In this document: positions 1 through 5,877 of the stretch, piece after piece
How positions within the stretch are numbered: the stretch's first letter is position 1
How the letters are laid out: each line of letters starts with the position of its first letter
Origin: an uncultured Rhodanobacteraceae bacterium
Lineage (GTDB): Bacteria; Pseudomonadota; Gammaproteobacteria; Xanthomonadales; Rhodanobacteraceae
Direction of reading: 5' to 3'
Assembly (NCBI GenBank): GCA_937902695.1
Contig: CALFNI010000032.1
Coordinates: 1 to 6,056, forward strand
Length of the DNA stretch: 6,056 nucleotides
Notes under the pieces: generated by a model
Databases searched by the model: none
Told to the model about the DNA's origin: nothing
The model's input: only the letters and a program-made list of their open reading frames with translations
Made by a program: the position numbers and the translations under genes

Positions 1-641
1 CCGCGCGCCGGCGCGACCGGCTCGAAGATGTCGCGAAAGGCATCCGCGCGGCCGGAAGCGAGGCGCTGGTCGTCGAGGCGGATTTCGGCGTCGAGGCCGA
101 GGCGCAGCGCGCCGTGCGCGAGACCGAAAAGACGTTCGGGCGTCTCGATATCCTCGTCAACAACGCCGGCGTCATGTATCTCGAGCCCGTCATCGACGCC
201 GACCTCGCGCGCTGGCGCCGCATGTTCGAGATCAACGTGCTCGGCCTCATCGCGGCGACGCAGGCGGCGCTGCCCGGCATGCGCGACCGGCGCGACGGGC
301 ACATCGTCAACATCGCATCGACCGCGGGACGTATCGCCTCGCCGATGGGCGCCGCATACAGCGGCACGAAGTTCGGCGTCGTCGCGTTCTCCGAATCGCT
401 GCGCAAGGAGATCTACCAGCACCGCATCCGCGTGACCGTCATCGAGCCCGGCCTCGTCGCGACCGAGCTTCGCGAGCACATCGGCCACGCGGCGACGCAG
501 AAAGCGATCAACGACTGGGCCGCGTCGGTCCGGCAGTTGCAGCCCGACGATGTCGCGCGCGCGATCCTCTACGCGGTGACGCAGCCGCCGCACGTCTGCG
601 TCAACGAGATCCTGATGCGGCCGACCGATCAGGAGCGCTGA
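1..641 (+). CDS. SDR family NAD(P)-dependent oxidoreductase, 5'-truncated by window edge
   Basis: This is the C-terminal part (about 212 residues, frame starting at base 3) of a classical short-chain dehydrogenase/reductase, a soluble Rossmann-fold enzyme reducing or oxidising a carbonyl/alcohol with NAD(P)H. The frame is open to the left edge, so the gene starts outside the window; the family is about 245 residues, so roughly 30 are missing, including the Gly-rich TGxxxGxG loop. Visible in order: an ARRRDRL stretch after the second beta strand, where basic residues usually favour NADP; NNAG (about 162-173); the catalytic Ser region NIASTAG (about 310-330); the catalytic YSGTK (YxxxK, about 358-372); and PGLVATE. 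The ending NEILMRPTDQ matches the YdfG/clavulanate-dehydrogenase-like branch, as I recall it. Fold and chemistry are secure; the substrate cannot be told from sequence. A predicted hairpin follows the stop, so it may be the last gene of its unit. Confidence 0.93.
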   Translation, partial: ARRRDRLEDVAKGIRAAGSEALVVEADFGVEAEAQRAVRETEKTFGRLDILVNNAGVMYLEPVIDADLARWRRMFEINVLGLIAATQAALPGMRDRRDGHIVNIASTAGRIASPMGAAYSGTKFGVVAFSESLRKEIYQHRIRVTVIEPGLVATELREHIGHAATQKAINDWAASVRQLQPDDVARAILYAVTQPPHVCVNEILMRPTDQER

Positions 642-648
642 CGCGGCA

Positions 649-666
649 CAGGCCCCGACCGGCCTG
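649..666 (+). terminator. GC-rich hairpin after the SDR gene, possible weak terminator
   Basis: A perfect 6-bp inverted repeat, CAGGCC and GGCCTG, flanks the 6-base loop CCGACC and starts 8 bases after the SDR stop codon. No run of T follows, so it is not a canonical intrinsic terminator. It could be a weak or Rho-assisted end, a transcript-stabilising stem, or chance in GC-rich DNA. Confidence 0.3.
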
Positions 667-669
667 GAG

Positions 670-675
670 TAAGAT
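670..675 (+). promoter_or_regulatory. possible -10 element (TAAGAT) ahead of the CNB-DUF1003 gene
   Basis: TAAGAT matches four of six bases of the sigma-70 -10 consensus and lies 30 bases before the ATG at 706, within the short GC-rich gap. No good -35 hexamer is visible at standard spacing (GGCACA at 645-650 is poor and 19 bases away). This is a weak, position-based suggestion only. Confidence 0.25.
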
Positions 676-705
676 CGCGCGCGTCTGCTTGGGAGCCGCC
701 GCGCC

Positions 706-1482
706 ATGCCTTGCGAAGCCACGATGCTCGCCGACGTCGAGCTGTTCGAGCATCTCAACGACGACGACCGCACCAGCCTCGCCGCGGCGATCGACGTGCG
801 CCAGCTCGCCGCGGGCGACACGCTGTTCAAGGCCGGCGAGCCCGGCGAAGCGCTTTACGTGGTGCGCTCGGGCGAGGTCGAGCTGTTCATCAAGGACACG
901 GCCGGACAGCGCATCGCGCTCAGCGACGTGGAGCTGCTCGAGCTCGACCGCGACGATCTCCTGCTGCTGTTCCAGCGCAGTCCCGCCGCCGCGTTGCGCC
1001 TTCTCGCCGCGATGGGCCGCGCGACGCGCAAGGCCGACGAGCTCCTCAAGACGCGCGTCTCGCGCAACGTCAACGAGGAAGTCGAGGAACACCTGTCGCC
1101 GCTGCAGCGCGCGATCGACTGGATCTCGTGGTTCAGCGGCAGCCTGTGGTTCCTCGCCTTCACGGCGATCTGGTTCACCGCGTGGATCGTCCTCAACATG
1201 GTGCCGCTCGGCGTGCCCGAGTTCGATCCCTACCCGTTCGGCCTCCTGACGATGATCACGTCGCTCGAGGCGATATTCCTCTCCTGCTTCGTGCTGATCA
1301 GCCAGAATCGGCAGGCCGAAAAAGACCGCGTGCGCTCGGACATCGAGTACGAGGTCAACATCAAGGCCGAGCTCGAGGTCGCGCACCTGCACGAGAAGAC
1401 CGACCGCATCCACGCCGAGATGCTCGAGCATGTCATCAGGATCGAGAAGCGGCTCGCGGCGCGCGACTCGGCCGCCGCCTGA
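706..1482 (+). CDS. DUF1003 membrane protein with a shortened cyclic-nucleotide-binding-like N-terminal domain
   Basis: A 258-residue protein in two parts. Residues about 10-105 resemble a cyclic-nucleotide-binding (CNB) domain: LFEHLNDDDR, then AGDTLFKAGEPGEALYVVRSGEVELFIKD, then the helical ELLELDRDDLLLLFQRSPAAALRLL. Between QRIAL (68-72) and SDVELLELDRDDL (73-85) the family normally carries about 30 more residues, including the phosphate-binding cassette with its FGE and PRTA motifs; here they are absent in frame. Residues about 120-245 are a DUF1003 domain: a conserved NVNEE/LQR lead, a membrane segment at about 143-166, FDPYPF (173-178), a second membrane segment at about 180-199, SQNRQAEKDR, then a charged C-terminal helix. 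The membrane location is predicted; DUF1003 has no established function that I know of. GGGAG at 691-695 supports the start at 706; the in-frame ATG at 724 has only a weak site. The gene lies 13 bases before the epimerase gene, suggesting co-transcription. Confidence 0.88.
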   Translation: MPCEATMLADVELFEHLNDDDRTSLAAAIDVRQLAAGDTLFKAGEPGEALYVVRSGEVELFIKDTAGQRIALSDVELLELDRDDLLLLFQRSPAAALRLLAAMGRATRKADELLKTRVSRNVNEEVEEHLSPLQRAIDWISWFSGSLWFLAFTAIWFTAWIVLNMVPLGVPEFDPYPFGLLTMITSLEAIFLSCFVLISQNRQAEKDRVRSDIEYEVNIKAELEVAHLHEKTDRIHAEMLEHVIRIEKRLAARDSAAA

Positions 1483-1495
1483 CGCCGAAGCCGCC

Positions 1496-2446
1496 ATGAG
1501 AATCCTGGTCACCGGCAGCGCCGGCCATCTCGGTGAAGCGCTGATGCGCACGCTGCGCGAATCGGAGCACGATTGCGTCGGCATCGACCTGCTCGCTTCG
1601 GCGTACACGGGCATGCAGGGCTCGATCGTCGATCGCGATTTCGTCCGCAACGCCATGCGCGGCGTGGACGCGGTGCTGCACGCGGCGACGCTGCACAAGC
1701 CGCATGTCGCGACGCACCGGCGCCAGGATTTCATCGACGTCAACCTGACCGGCACGCTGAACCTCCTCGAAGCCGCCGCCGACGTGCGCGTCGACGCATT
1801 CGTCTTCACGAGCACGACGAGCGCGTTCGGCCGCGCGCTGACCCCGCCGCCCGGCGAGCCTGCCGCGTGGCTGACCGAAGATGTCGTGCCGGTGCCGAAG
1901 AACATCTACGGCGTGACCAAGGTCGCCGCGGAGAATCTCTGCGAGCTCGCGCACCGCGATACCGGAATGCCGTGCCTGGTGCTGCGCACGTCGCGGTTCT
2001 TCCCCGAGGAGGACGACCAGCCCGCCGTCCGCGAGGCGCGCGAGGACGCGAACAACAAGGCGAACGAGTTCCTCTACCGGCGCGTCGACATCGAAGACGT
2101 CGTGGACGCCCACCGGCTCGCCATCGCCAGGGCGCGCGAGCTCGGATTCGCGCGCTACATCGTCAGCGCGACGACGCCGTTCACGCGCGACGACCTTGCC
2201 CGGCTTCGCAGCGACGCGCCGGCCGTCGTGCGCCGGCACGTGCCCGACTACGCGGCCGAATACGCACGGCGCGGATGGACGATGTTCGAAGGCATCGACC
2301 GCGTCTACGACAACGCGAAGGCGCGGGCCGAGCTCGGATGGCGGCCGAAGGTCGATTTTGCGCGCGTGATCGCGCGACTGCGCGAGAGCGGCGACATCCG
2401 CAGCCCGCTGGCACGGGCCGTCGGCGCCAAGGGGTATCACCGCTGA
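1496..2446 (+). CDS. NAD-dependent epimerase/dehydratase family protein (extended SDR)
   Basis: A 316-residue extended short-chain dehydrogenase, probably cytosolic, of the type that epimerises, dehydrates or reduces nucleotide sugars and related substrates. It opens with a strong Rossmann start, MRILVTGSAGHLGEAL, with the GxxGxxG loop at residues 7-13. Asp31 ends the second beta strand and suggests NAD rather than NADP. Further marks are LHAAT (61-65), the VNLTGTLNLLEAA helix, the Ser/Thr stretch FTSTTSAFG (104-112), the catalytic YGVTK (Tyr138, Lys142), RRVDIEDVVDAH (195-206) and the closing ELGWRPKVDF typical of GalE-like enzymes. The start at 1496 is chosen because the conserved first strand begins there; an upstream in-frame ATG at 1430 would overlap the preceding gene and add an unconserved Arg/Pro-rich leader. 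No strong ribosome site precedes 1496, consistent with coupling to the gene 13 bases upstream. The substrate is unknown, and no sugar-biosynthesis neighbours are present. Confidence 0.9.
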   Translation: MRILVTGSAGHLGEALMRTLRESEHDCVGIDLLASAYTGMQGSIVDRDFVRNAMRGVDAVLHAATLHKPHVATHRRQDFIDVNLTGTLNLLEAAADVRVDAFVFTSTTSAFGRALTPPPGEPAAWLTEDVVPVPKNIYGVTKVAAENLCELAHRDTGMPCLVLRTSRFFPEEDDQPAVREAREDANNKANEFLYRRVDIEDVVDAHRLAIARARELGFARYIVSATTPFTRDDLARLRSDAPAVVRRHVPDYAAEYARRGWTMFEGIDRVYDNAKARAELGWRPKVDFARVIARLRESGDIRSPLARAVGAKGYHR

Positions 2447-2452
2447 CCTGGC

Positions 2453-2471
2453 GCCGGAGGCGAAGTCCGGC
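2453..2471 (+). repeat. short inverted repeat downstream of the epimerase gene
   Basis: GCCGGA and TCCGGC form a perfect 6-bp stem around a 7-base loop, starting 7 bases after the epimerase stop. No T-run follows on the plus strand, so termination is only possible, not shown. Its position between two plus-strand genes separated by 116 bases would fit the boundary of the epimerase unit. Confidence 0.25.
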
Positions 2472-2551
2472 GGGAAACGGGCGAAAAACCGCGCTTCCAA
2501 GTATCCTTCGCAGCCCGCGCCCCGCGCGGCCATCGTTCCAGAGCCGACATC

Positions 2552-2555
2552 AGGG
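2552..2555 (+). promoter_or_regulatory. ribosome binding site for the yebC-family gene
   Basis: AGGG lies 7 bases before the ATG at 2563. It fixes this start against the much longer open frame extending upstream, which would otherwise run through the epimerase gene. Confidence 0.55.
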
Positions 2556-2562
2556 TTGCACC

Positions 2563-3282
2563 ATGGGCAGAGGCCCCAGCATCGAAAACCGCAAGAACGC
2601 CGAAGATGCCCGACGCGGCAAGGTGTTCACGAAACTGATCCGCGAAATCACCATCGCCGCGCGCAACGGCGCCGATCCTGCGGCCAACGCGCGCCTGCGC
2701 ATGGGCATCGACAAGGCCCTCGCGGCGAACATGTCGAAGGACACGATCGAGCGCGCGGTCCGCCGCGGCTCGGGCGCCGAAGGCGCCGACAACATGCAGG
2801 AGATCCGCTACGAGGGCTACGGCCCCGGCGGCGTCGCGCTGATCATCGACGCGATGACGGACAACTCGCAGCGCACCGTCGCCGACGTGCGCCACGCGCT
2901 CGCCAAGCACGGCGGCAACCTCGGCACGCCGGGGTCGGTCGCGTTCCAGTTCAAGCGCATCGGCGAGGTCGTCGTCGATACGTCGGCCGCCGGCGCCGAG
3001 GACAAGGTGCTCGAAGCCGCGCTCGATGCCGGCGCCGACGACGTGCAGGGCAACGGCGACGAGACGACGGTGCTGGCGGCGCCCGAAGCGTTCGAGGCGG
3101 TCAAGAACGCGCTCGCCGCCGCCGGTTTTGCGTTCGTGCGCGACGGCATCGTCATGCGCCCCGACAACCGCGTCGCCGTCGCCGGCGAGAACGCGCAGAC
3201 GCTGCGCGACCTGATCGACTGGCTCGAAGAGCTCGACGACGTGCAGGACGTCTATCACAACGGCGACCTGCCGGCCGCCTGA
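2563..3282 (+). CDS. yebC: YebC/PmpR (TACO1) family regulatory protein
   Basis: A 239-residue cytoplasmic protein of the YebC/PmpR/TACO1 family, close to the usual 240-250 residues. Members were first described as DNA-binding transcription regulators (PmpR) and more recently as ribosome-associated factors that help translate difficult stretches such as polyproline; the sequence cannot decide between these roles. Family marks in order: RKNAEDARRGKVFTKLIREI (10-29), NARLRMGIDKAL, NMSKDTIERA (56-65), EIRYEGYGPGGVA (80-92), MTDNSQRTVADVRHA (98-112), GGNLGTPGSVAFQF (117-130), and the closing LEELDDVQDVYHN. The N-terminus reads MGRGPSIENRK instead of the usual MAGHSKWANIKxRK, so the basic HSKW start is replaced; I recall this form from Xanthomonadales. 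Start choice is supported by the AGGG site and by alignment to family N-termini. ruvC, its neighbour in many gammaproteobacteria, does not follow; a convergent sigma gene begins 4 bases after the stop. Confidence 0.95.
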   Translation: MGRGPSIENRKNAEDARRGKVFTKLIREITIAARNGADPAANARLRMGIDKALAANMSKDTIERAVRRGSGAEGADNMQEIRYEGYGPGGVALIIDAMTDNSQRTVADVRHALAKHGGNLGTPGSVAFQFKRIGEVVVDTSAAGAEDKVLEAALDAGADDVQGNGDETTVLAAPEAFEAVKNALAAAGFAFVRDGIVMRPDNRVAVAGENAQTLRDLIDWLEELDDVQDVYHNGDLPAA

Positions 3283-3286
3283 TTCC

Positions 3287-3913
3287 TCAGACGAGACGCT
3301 CGGCGAGCCAGCGCCGGGCTTCGCGCCAGGCGCGCTGCACGCTGCGCAGCGAAATGCCGAGCGCCTCGGCCGTTTCCTCCTCGCCGAGGCCGGCGAAATA
3401 CCGGCACTCGAACACGCGCGCCAGGCGCGTGCAGCGCTGCTCGAGCGCGCGCAGCGCGTCGTCGAGGATCACCAGCTGCTCGCTCTCGGCCCACTCCTCC
3501 GCATCGACGCGCAGGAGCTCCTCGCGCCGCTGCGCGCCGCCGCGCTTCGTCGAGAGCTGCTCGCGCGCGTAGTCGCACAGCACCTGGCGCATCACGCGGC
3601 TTGCGAGGTTGAGAAAGTGCCGGCGGTTCTCGACCGTCGCCCGCGCCGGCCCCACGAGCCGGAGATAGCACTCGTTGACGAGCCCCGTCGTGCCGAGCGT
3701 GTTGTGATCGGACACCGTCATCACGTGGCGGCGCGCGAGGCGGCGCAGATCGGCGTAAACGAGCCGCACGAGGCTGCTCCACGACTCGGGATTTCCTTCG
3801 CGCGTCGCGATCAGGAGCCGGGTGAACTCGCCGGGATCGAACGGCGCGGCGATGCCGGCCGCTCCATCCGCGGCGGGGCGTTCGGCGTCGGCGATGCTCG
3901 CGCTCGTCGTCAT
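3287..3913 (-). CDS. ECF-type RNA polymerase sigma factor (Sigma70_ECF / TIGR02999-like)
   Basis: A 208-residue sigma-70-family protein with region 2 and region 4 only, which would direct RNA polymerase to a dedicated promoter set. Region 2 spans about residues 28-118: ESWSSLVRLVYADLRRLARR, TTGLVNECYLRLV and RRHFLNLASRVMRQVLCDYAR, ending in STKRGG. The pattern VYxxLRRLA, TxLVxExYLRL, FxxLAxxxMRxxLxDxAR, KRGG fits the ECF group modelled as Sigma70_ECF or TIGR02999. Region 4 (about 147-205) has the helix-turn-helix EEETAEALGISLRSVQRAWREARRWL. ATG at 3913 is preferred because GGGAA lies 7 bases upstream; a GTG at 3961 would add 16 unconserved residues without a clear ribosome site. No anti-sigma factor or Ser/Thr kinase, frequent partners of such sigmas, is adjacent. 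It sits 120 bases downstream of the LytTR gene on the same strand and may share its transcript. Its target promoters are unknown. Confidence 0.92.
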   Translation of the reverse strand: MTTSASIADAERPAADGAAGIAAPFDPGEFTRLLIATREGNPESWSSLVRLVYADLRRLARRHVMTVSDHNTLGTTGLVNECYLRLVGPARATVENRRHFLNLASRVMRQVLCDYAREQLSTKRGGAQRREELLRVDAEEWAESEQLVILDDALRALEQRCTRLARVFECRYFAGLGEEETAEALGISLRSVQRAWREARRWLAERLV

Positions 3914-3920
3914 GCGTTCA

Positions 3921-3925
3921 TTCCC
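3921..3925 (-). promoter_or_regulatory. ribosome binding site deciding the ECF sigma start
   Basis: On the minus strand, GGGAA lies 7 bases before the ATG at 3913. The alternative upstream GTG at 3961 has no comparable purine-rich site, so this motif favours the shorter 208-residue product. Confidence 0.5.
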
Positions 3926-3983
3926 GTTTCGCGCGGCATGCGCCGTGGCACGTCCGCGCACGCGCCGGCGACCACTCGCGGTG

Positions 3984-3993
3984 CCGACGTCGG
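3984..3993. repeat. 10-bp perfect palindrome between the LytTR and ECF sigma genes
   Basis: CCGACGTCGG is self-complementary and sits in the 120-base gap (3914-4033), 71 bases before the sigma gene start. It could be an operator half-site pair or chance in GC-rich DNA. Just upstream on the minus strand, TAATGA (3995-4000) is the only AT-rich hexamer in the gap, so a promoter with an overlapping operator is possible but unproven. No typical LytTR paired direct repeats were recognised. Confidence 0.25.
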
Positions 3994-4033
3994 GTCATTA
4001 CGCGACGCGGCGCGCGATCCGGACATCACACGC

Positions 4034-4795
4034 TCAGCGCTCGCGCCAGTCCTCGGGCAGGAGATTCCGGTAGCGCCGGCTCAGCATCAACTCGCTGCCG
4101 TCCCGCAGCGTCAGCCTCAAGTCGCCGTGCGCCCACGGCGCAACCTCGGCGATCGCGCTCGCGCGCACGAGGTGCGAGCGATGCACGCGCAGGAACTCGG
4201 CAGGATCCAGCCGCTGGGCGAGCCGCGACAGCGTCGCGCGCACGAGATGACGCCGCTGCGGCGTATGCACTTCGACGTAGTTGCCGGCCGCGCTGAGCCG
4301 CGAGACCTCGCCGATCGGCACGATCAGCGAGCGCCCGCGCTCGTGCACGACGAAGCGGCAGAGCCGCGGCGTCGCGCCGAGCTCCCGGCCGAGCCTGCGC
4401 AGCCGCTCCTCGTCGGCGTCGCTGTCGCGTTCGGCGAGTCGCGCGCAGACGCGCTCGAGCGTCCGCGCGAAACGCTCGCGGTCGAACGGTTTCAGCAGGT
4501 AGTCGAGCGCCGCGAACTCGAACGCGCGGATCGCGTGCTCGTGATACGCGGTCGTGAATACGATCAGCGGGTACGGCGGCGCCGCGCGCGTCAGGACGTC
4601 GAAGCCGCTGCCGGCGCCGAGCCGGATGTCGAGGAACACCAGATCGGGCGCGTCCGCTCGCAACGCCGCGACGCCGCCGGCGACGTCGTCCGCTTCGGCG
4701 ACGACGCGATAGCCCGCGTGATCGGCGAGCATCCGTTTCAGCTTCGCGCGCGCCGGCGGCTCGTCCTCGACGATGGCGACGCGAATCTCAGCCAT
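4034..4795 (-). CDS. LytTR-family response regulator
   Basis: A 253-residue cytoplasmic response regulator of the LytR/AlgR type: phosphorylation of the N-terminal receiver by a partner kinase alters DNA binding by the C-terminal LytTR domain. Receiver (about 4-120): acidic pocket EDE at residues 10-12, phospho-acceptor Asp56 in VFLDIRL, Thr82 in FTTAY and Lys102 in LKPFD, so all conserved catalytic positions are present. LytTR domain (about 147-250): RLSAAGNYVEVHT, the RATLSRLAQRLDPAEFLRVHRSHLV core, and LTLRDGSELMLSRRYRNLL. The ATG overlaps the end of the kinase gene by 8 bases (ATGGCTGA), and no strong ribosome site precedes it, which points to translational coupling with the kinase at near-equal stoichiometry. 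Regulated genes are unknown; its own operon, including the upstream metal transporter and downstream sigma gene, is the natural first candidate. Confidence 0.96.
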   Translation of the reverse strand: MAEIRVAIVEDEPPARAKLKRMLADHAGYRVVAEADDVAGGVAALRADAPDLVFLDIRLGAGSGFDVLTRAAPPYPLIVFTTAYHEHAIRAFEFAALDYLLKPFDRERFARTLERVCARLAERDSDADEERLRRLGRELGATPRLCRFVVHERGRSLIVPIGEVSRLSAAGNYVEVHTPQRRHLVRATLSRLAQRLDPAEFLRVHRSHLVRASAIAEVAPWAHGDLRLTLRDGSELMLSRRYRNLLPEDWRER

Positions 4796-5873
4796 GCGTC
4801 GTCAGCGGCAGGTCGATCTCGACGCGCGTGCCGCCGCCCTCGCGCGGCGCGATGTCGAAGCGGTAGTCGGCGCCGTACAGCAGATCGAGGCGGCTGCGCA
4901 CGTTCTTTAGGCCAACGCCCGGCGCGACATCGTGCCTCAGCCCCGCGCCGTCGTCTTCGATCGTGCAGAGCAGGCGATGCGCGTCGGCGCGGATGCGCAC
5001 CTCGACGCGACCGCGCCCTCTGGTGAGCCCGTGCGCGAACGCATTCTCGACGAGCGGCTGCAGCAGGAGGCGCGGCACGCGTGCGGATGCGGCGGCAGGA
5101 TCGAGCACGACGCGCGTCTCGACCTGCCCGCGGAACCGCTCGCGCATGAGCTCGAAATAGCGTTCGAGCCAGGTGACGTCGTCGGCGACACGCACGTGCG
5201 CGCTGCCCGATTCGGCGAGCGCCGCGCGCAGGAGGTCGGCGAACGCGGCGATCATGCGGTCGGCCGCATCGACGTCTTCGTGCATGCGGTTCGAGATCGC
5301 ATTCAGCGTGTTGAACACGAAGTGCGGCTCGATCTGCGCGGTCAGCTGCGCGAGCCGCGCTTCGCTGAGATCGCGCTCGAGCCGGATCACGGCGAGCTCG
5401 CGCTCGCGCCGCGCGCGCACGGAGCGGATGAGGACGCAGATGACGACGATCACCGAATACGTGATGAGGTCCTTCTGCAGCTCGTAGGCGAAGCCGAGCC
5501 ACGGATCGCCGAAGTCGTAGCGGCTGCCGAATGCCGCGTAGACCGCGCGGCGGATGCCGACCATGCCGATCGTGTGCAGCGCGGAGAACACGAGCGCGGC
5601 CGGCACGTGCACCGGCAGATGGCGCAGCCAGTGCGGACCCGACAGCGGCCAGCGCCGCTCGAGCTGGTAGACGCCGACCGCGAGCACTGCCATGACGACG
5701 GCGCTCGACAGCTCCCAGGTGACCGGCTCCCATGCCGGAATAGAGCGCCCGCTGTTGCGAAAGCCGATGACGACATTGAGCCCAAGCCAGAGGCCGACCG
5801 CGATCCACGCCGCCGCATAGCGCAACCAGAACATGGCGTGGCGGCGTTCGGGCGTGGCGCGTGACGGATCCAT
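4788..5873 (-). CDS. LytS/YehU-type sensor histidine kinase
   Basis: A 361-residue inner-membrane sensor kinase expected to phosphorylate the LytTR regulator encoded next to it. The N-terminal half shows four hydrophobic membrane segments at about residues 14-38, 55-70, 88-106 and 135-150, with short loops and no recognisable extracytoplasmic or PAS/GAF sensor domain. A charged helix (152-175) leads into the His_kinase domain: the phospho-acceptor motif QIEPHFVFNTLNAI with His184, then YFELMRERF. The HATPase domain has an N box PLVENAFAHG (Asn277), G1 IEDDGAGL (305-312) and G2 GVGLKNVRSRL (319-329), so it looks catalytically complete. ATG at 5873 lies 4 bases after the transporter stop; an internal ATG at 5834 would leave the first membrane segment intact, and neither has a clear ribosome site. 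The tight packing suggests coupled translation with both neighbours. The signal sensed is unknown; metal status is an inference from the transporter. Confidence 0.95.
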   Translation of the reverse strand: MDPSRATPERRHAMFWLRYAAAWIAVGLWLGLNVVIGFRNSGRSIPAWEPVTWELSSAVVMAVLAVGVYQLERRWPLSGPHWLRHLPVHVPAALVFSALHTIGMVGIRRAVYAAFGSRYDFGDPWLGFAYELQKDLITYSVIVVICVLIRSVRARRERELAVIRLERDLSEARLAQLTAQIEPHFVFNTLNAISNRMHEDVDAADRMIAAFADLLRAALAESGSAHVRVADDVTWLERYFELMRERFRGQVETRVVLDPAAASARVPRLLLQPLVENAFAHGLTRGRGRVEVRIRADAHRLLCTIEDDGAGLRHDVAPGVGLKNVRSRLDLLYGADYRFDIAPREGGGTRVEIDLPLTTHG

Positions 5874-5877
5874 CGGG

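Noticed and set aside
601..1905. Long minus-strand open frame (434 codons) antisense to the CNB-DUF1003 and epimerase genes
   Set aside because: It is Arg/Ala/Gly/Asp-rich low-complexity sequence with no domain, and the opposite strand carries two well-recognised families. GC-rich codon bias suppresses stops on the antisense strand.
2502..2507. TATCCT as a -10 element for yebC
   Set aside because: It matches only four of six bases and has no plausible -35 partner at normal spacing; too weak to list as a feature.
1436..2533. Minus-strand open frame of 365 codons antisense to the epimerase
   Set aside because: Same GC-driven shadow; composition is non-protein-like and the plus strand encodes intact catalytic motifs.
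1573..2562. Upstream extension of the yebC reading frame through the epimerase gene
   Set aside because: The extension is Arg/Ala-rich shadow of the epimerase; the YebC family start and an AGGG site fix the real start at 2563.
3914..3961. GTG start giving a 16-residue longer sigma factor
   Set aside because: No clear ribosome site precedes it and the extra residues show no family pattern; the ATG at 3913 has GGGAA at good spacing.
3617..5026. Plus-strand open frame of 469 codons across the sigma and LytTR genes
   Set aside because: It spans two genes and their spacer antisense, shows repetitive Arg/Ala/His/Glu-rich composition and no recognisable domain.
4932..5864. Plus-strand open frame of 310 codons antisense to the histidine kinase
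   Set aside because: Shadow of the kinase; Asp/His/Arg/Ala-rich with no motif, while the minus strand has complete H, N and G boxes.
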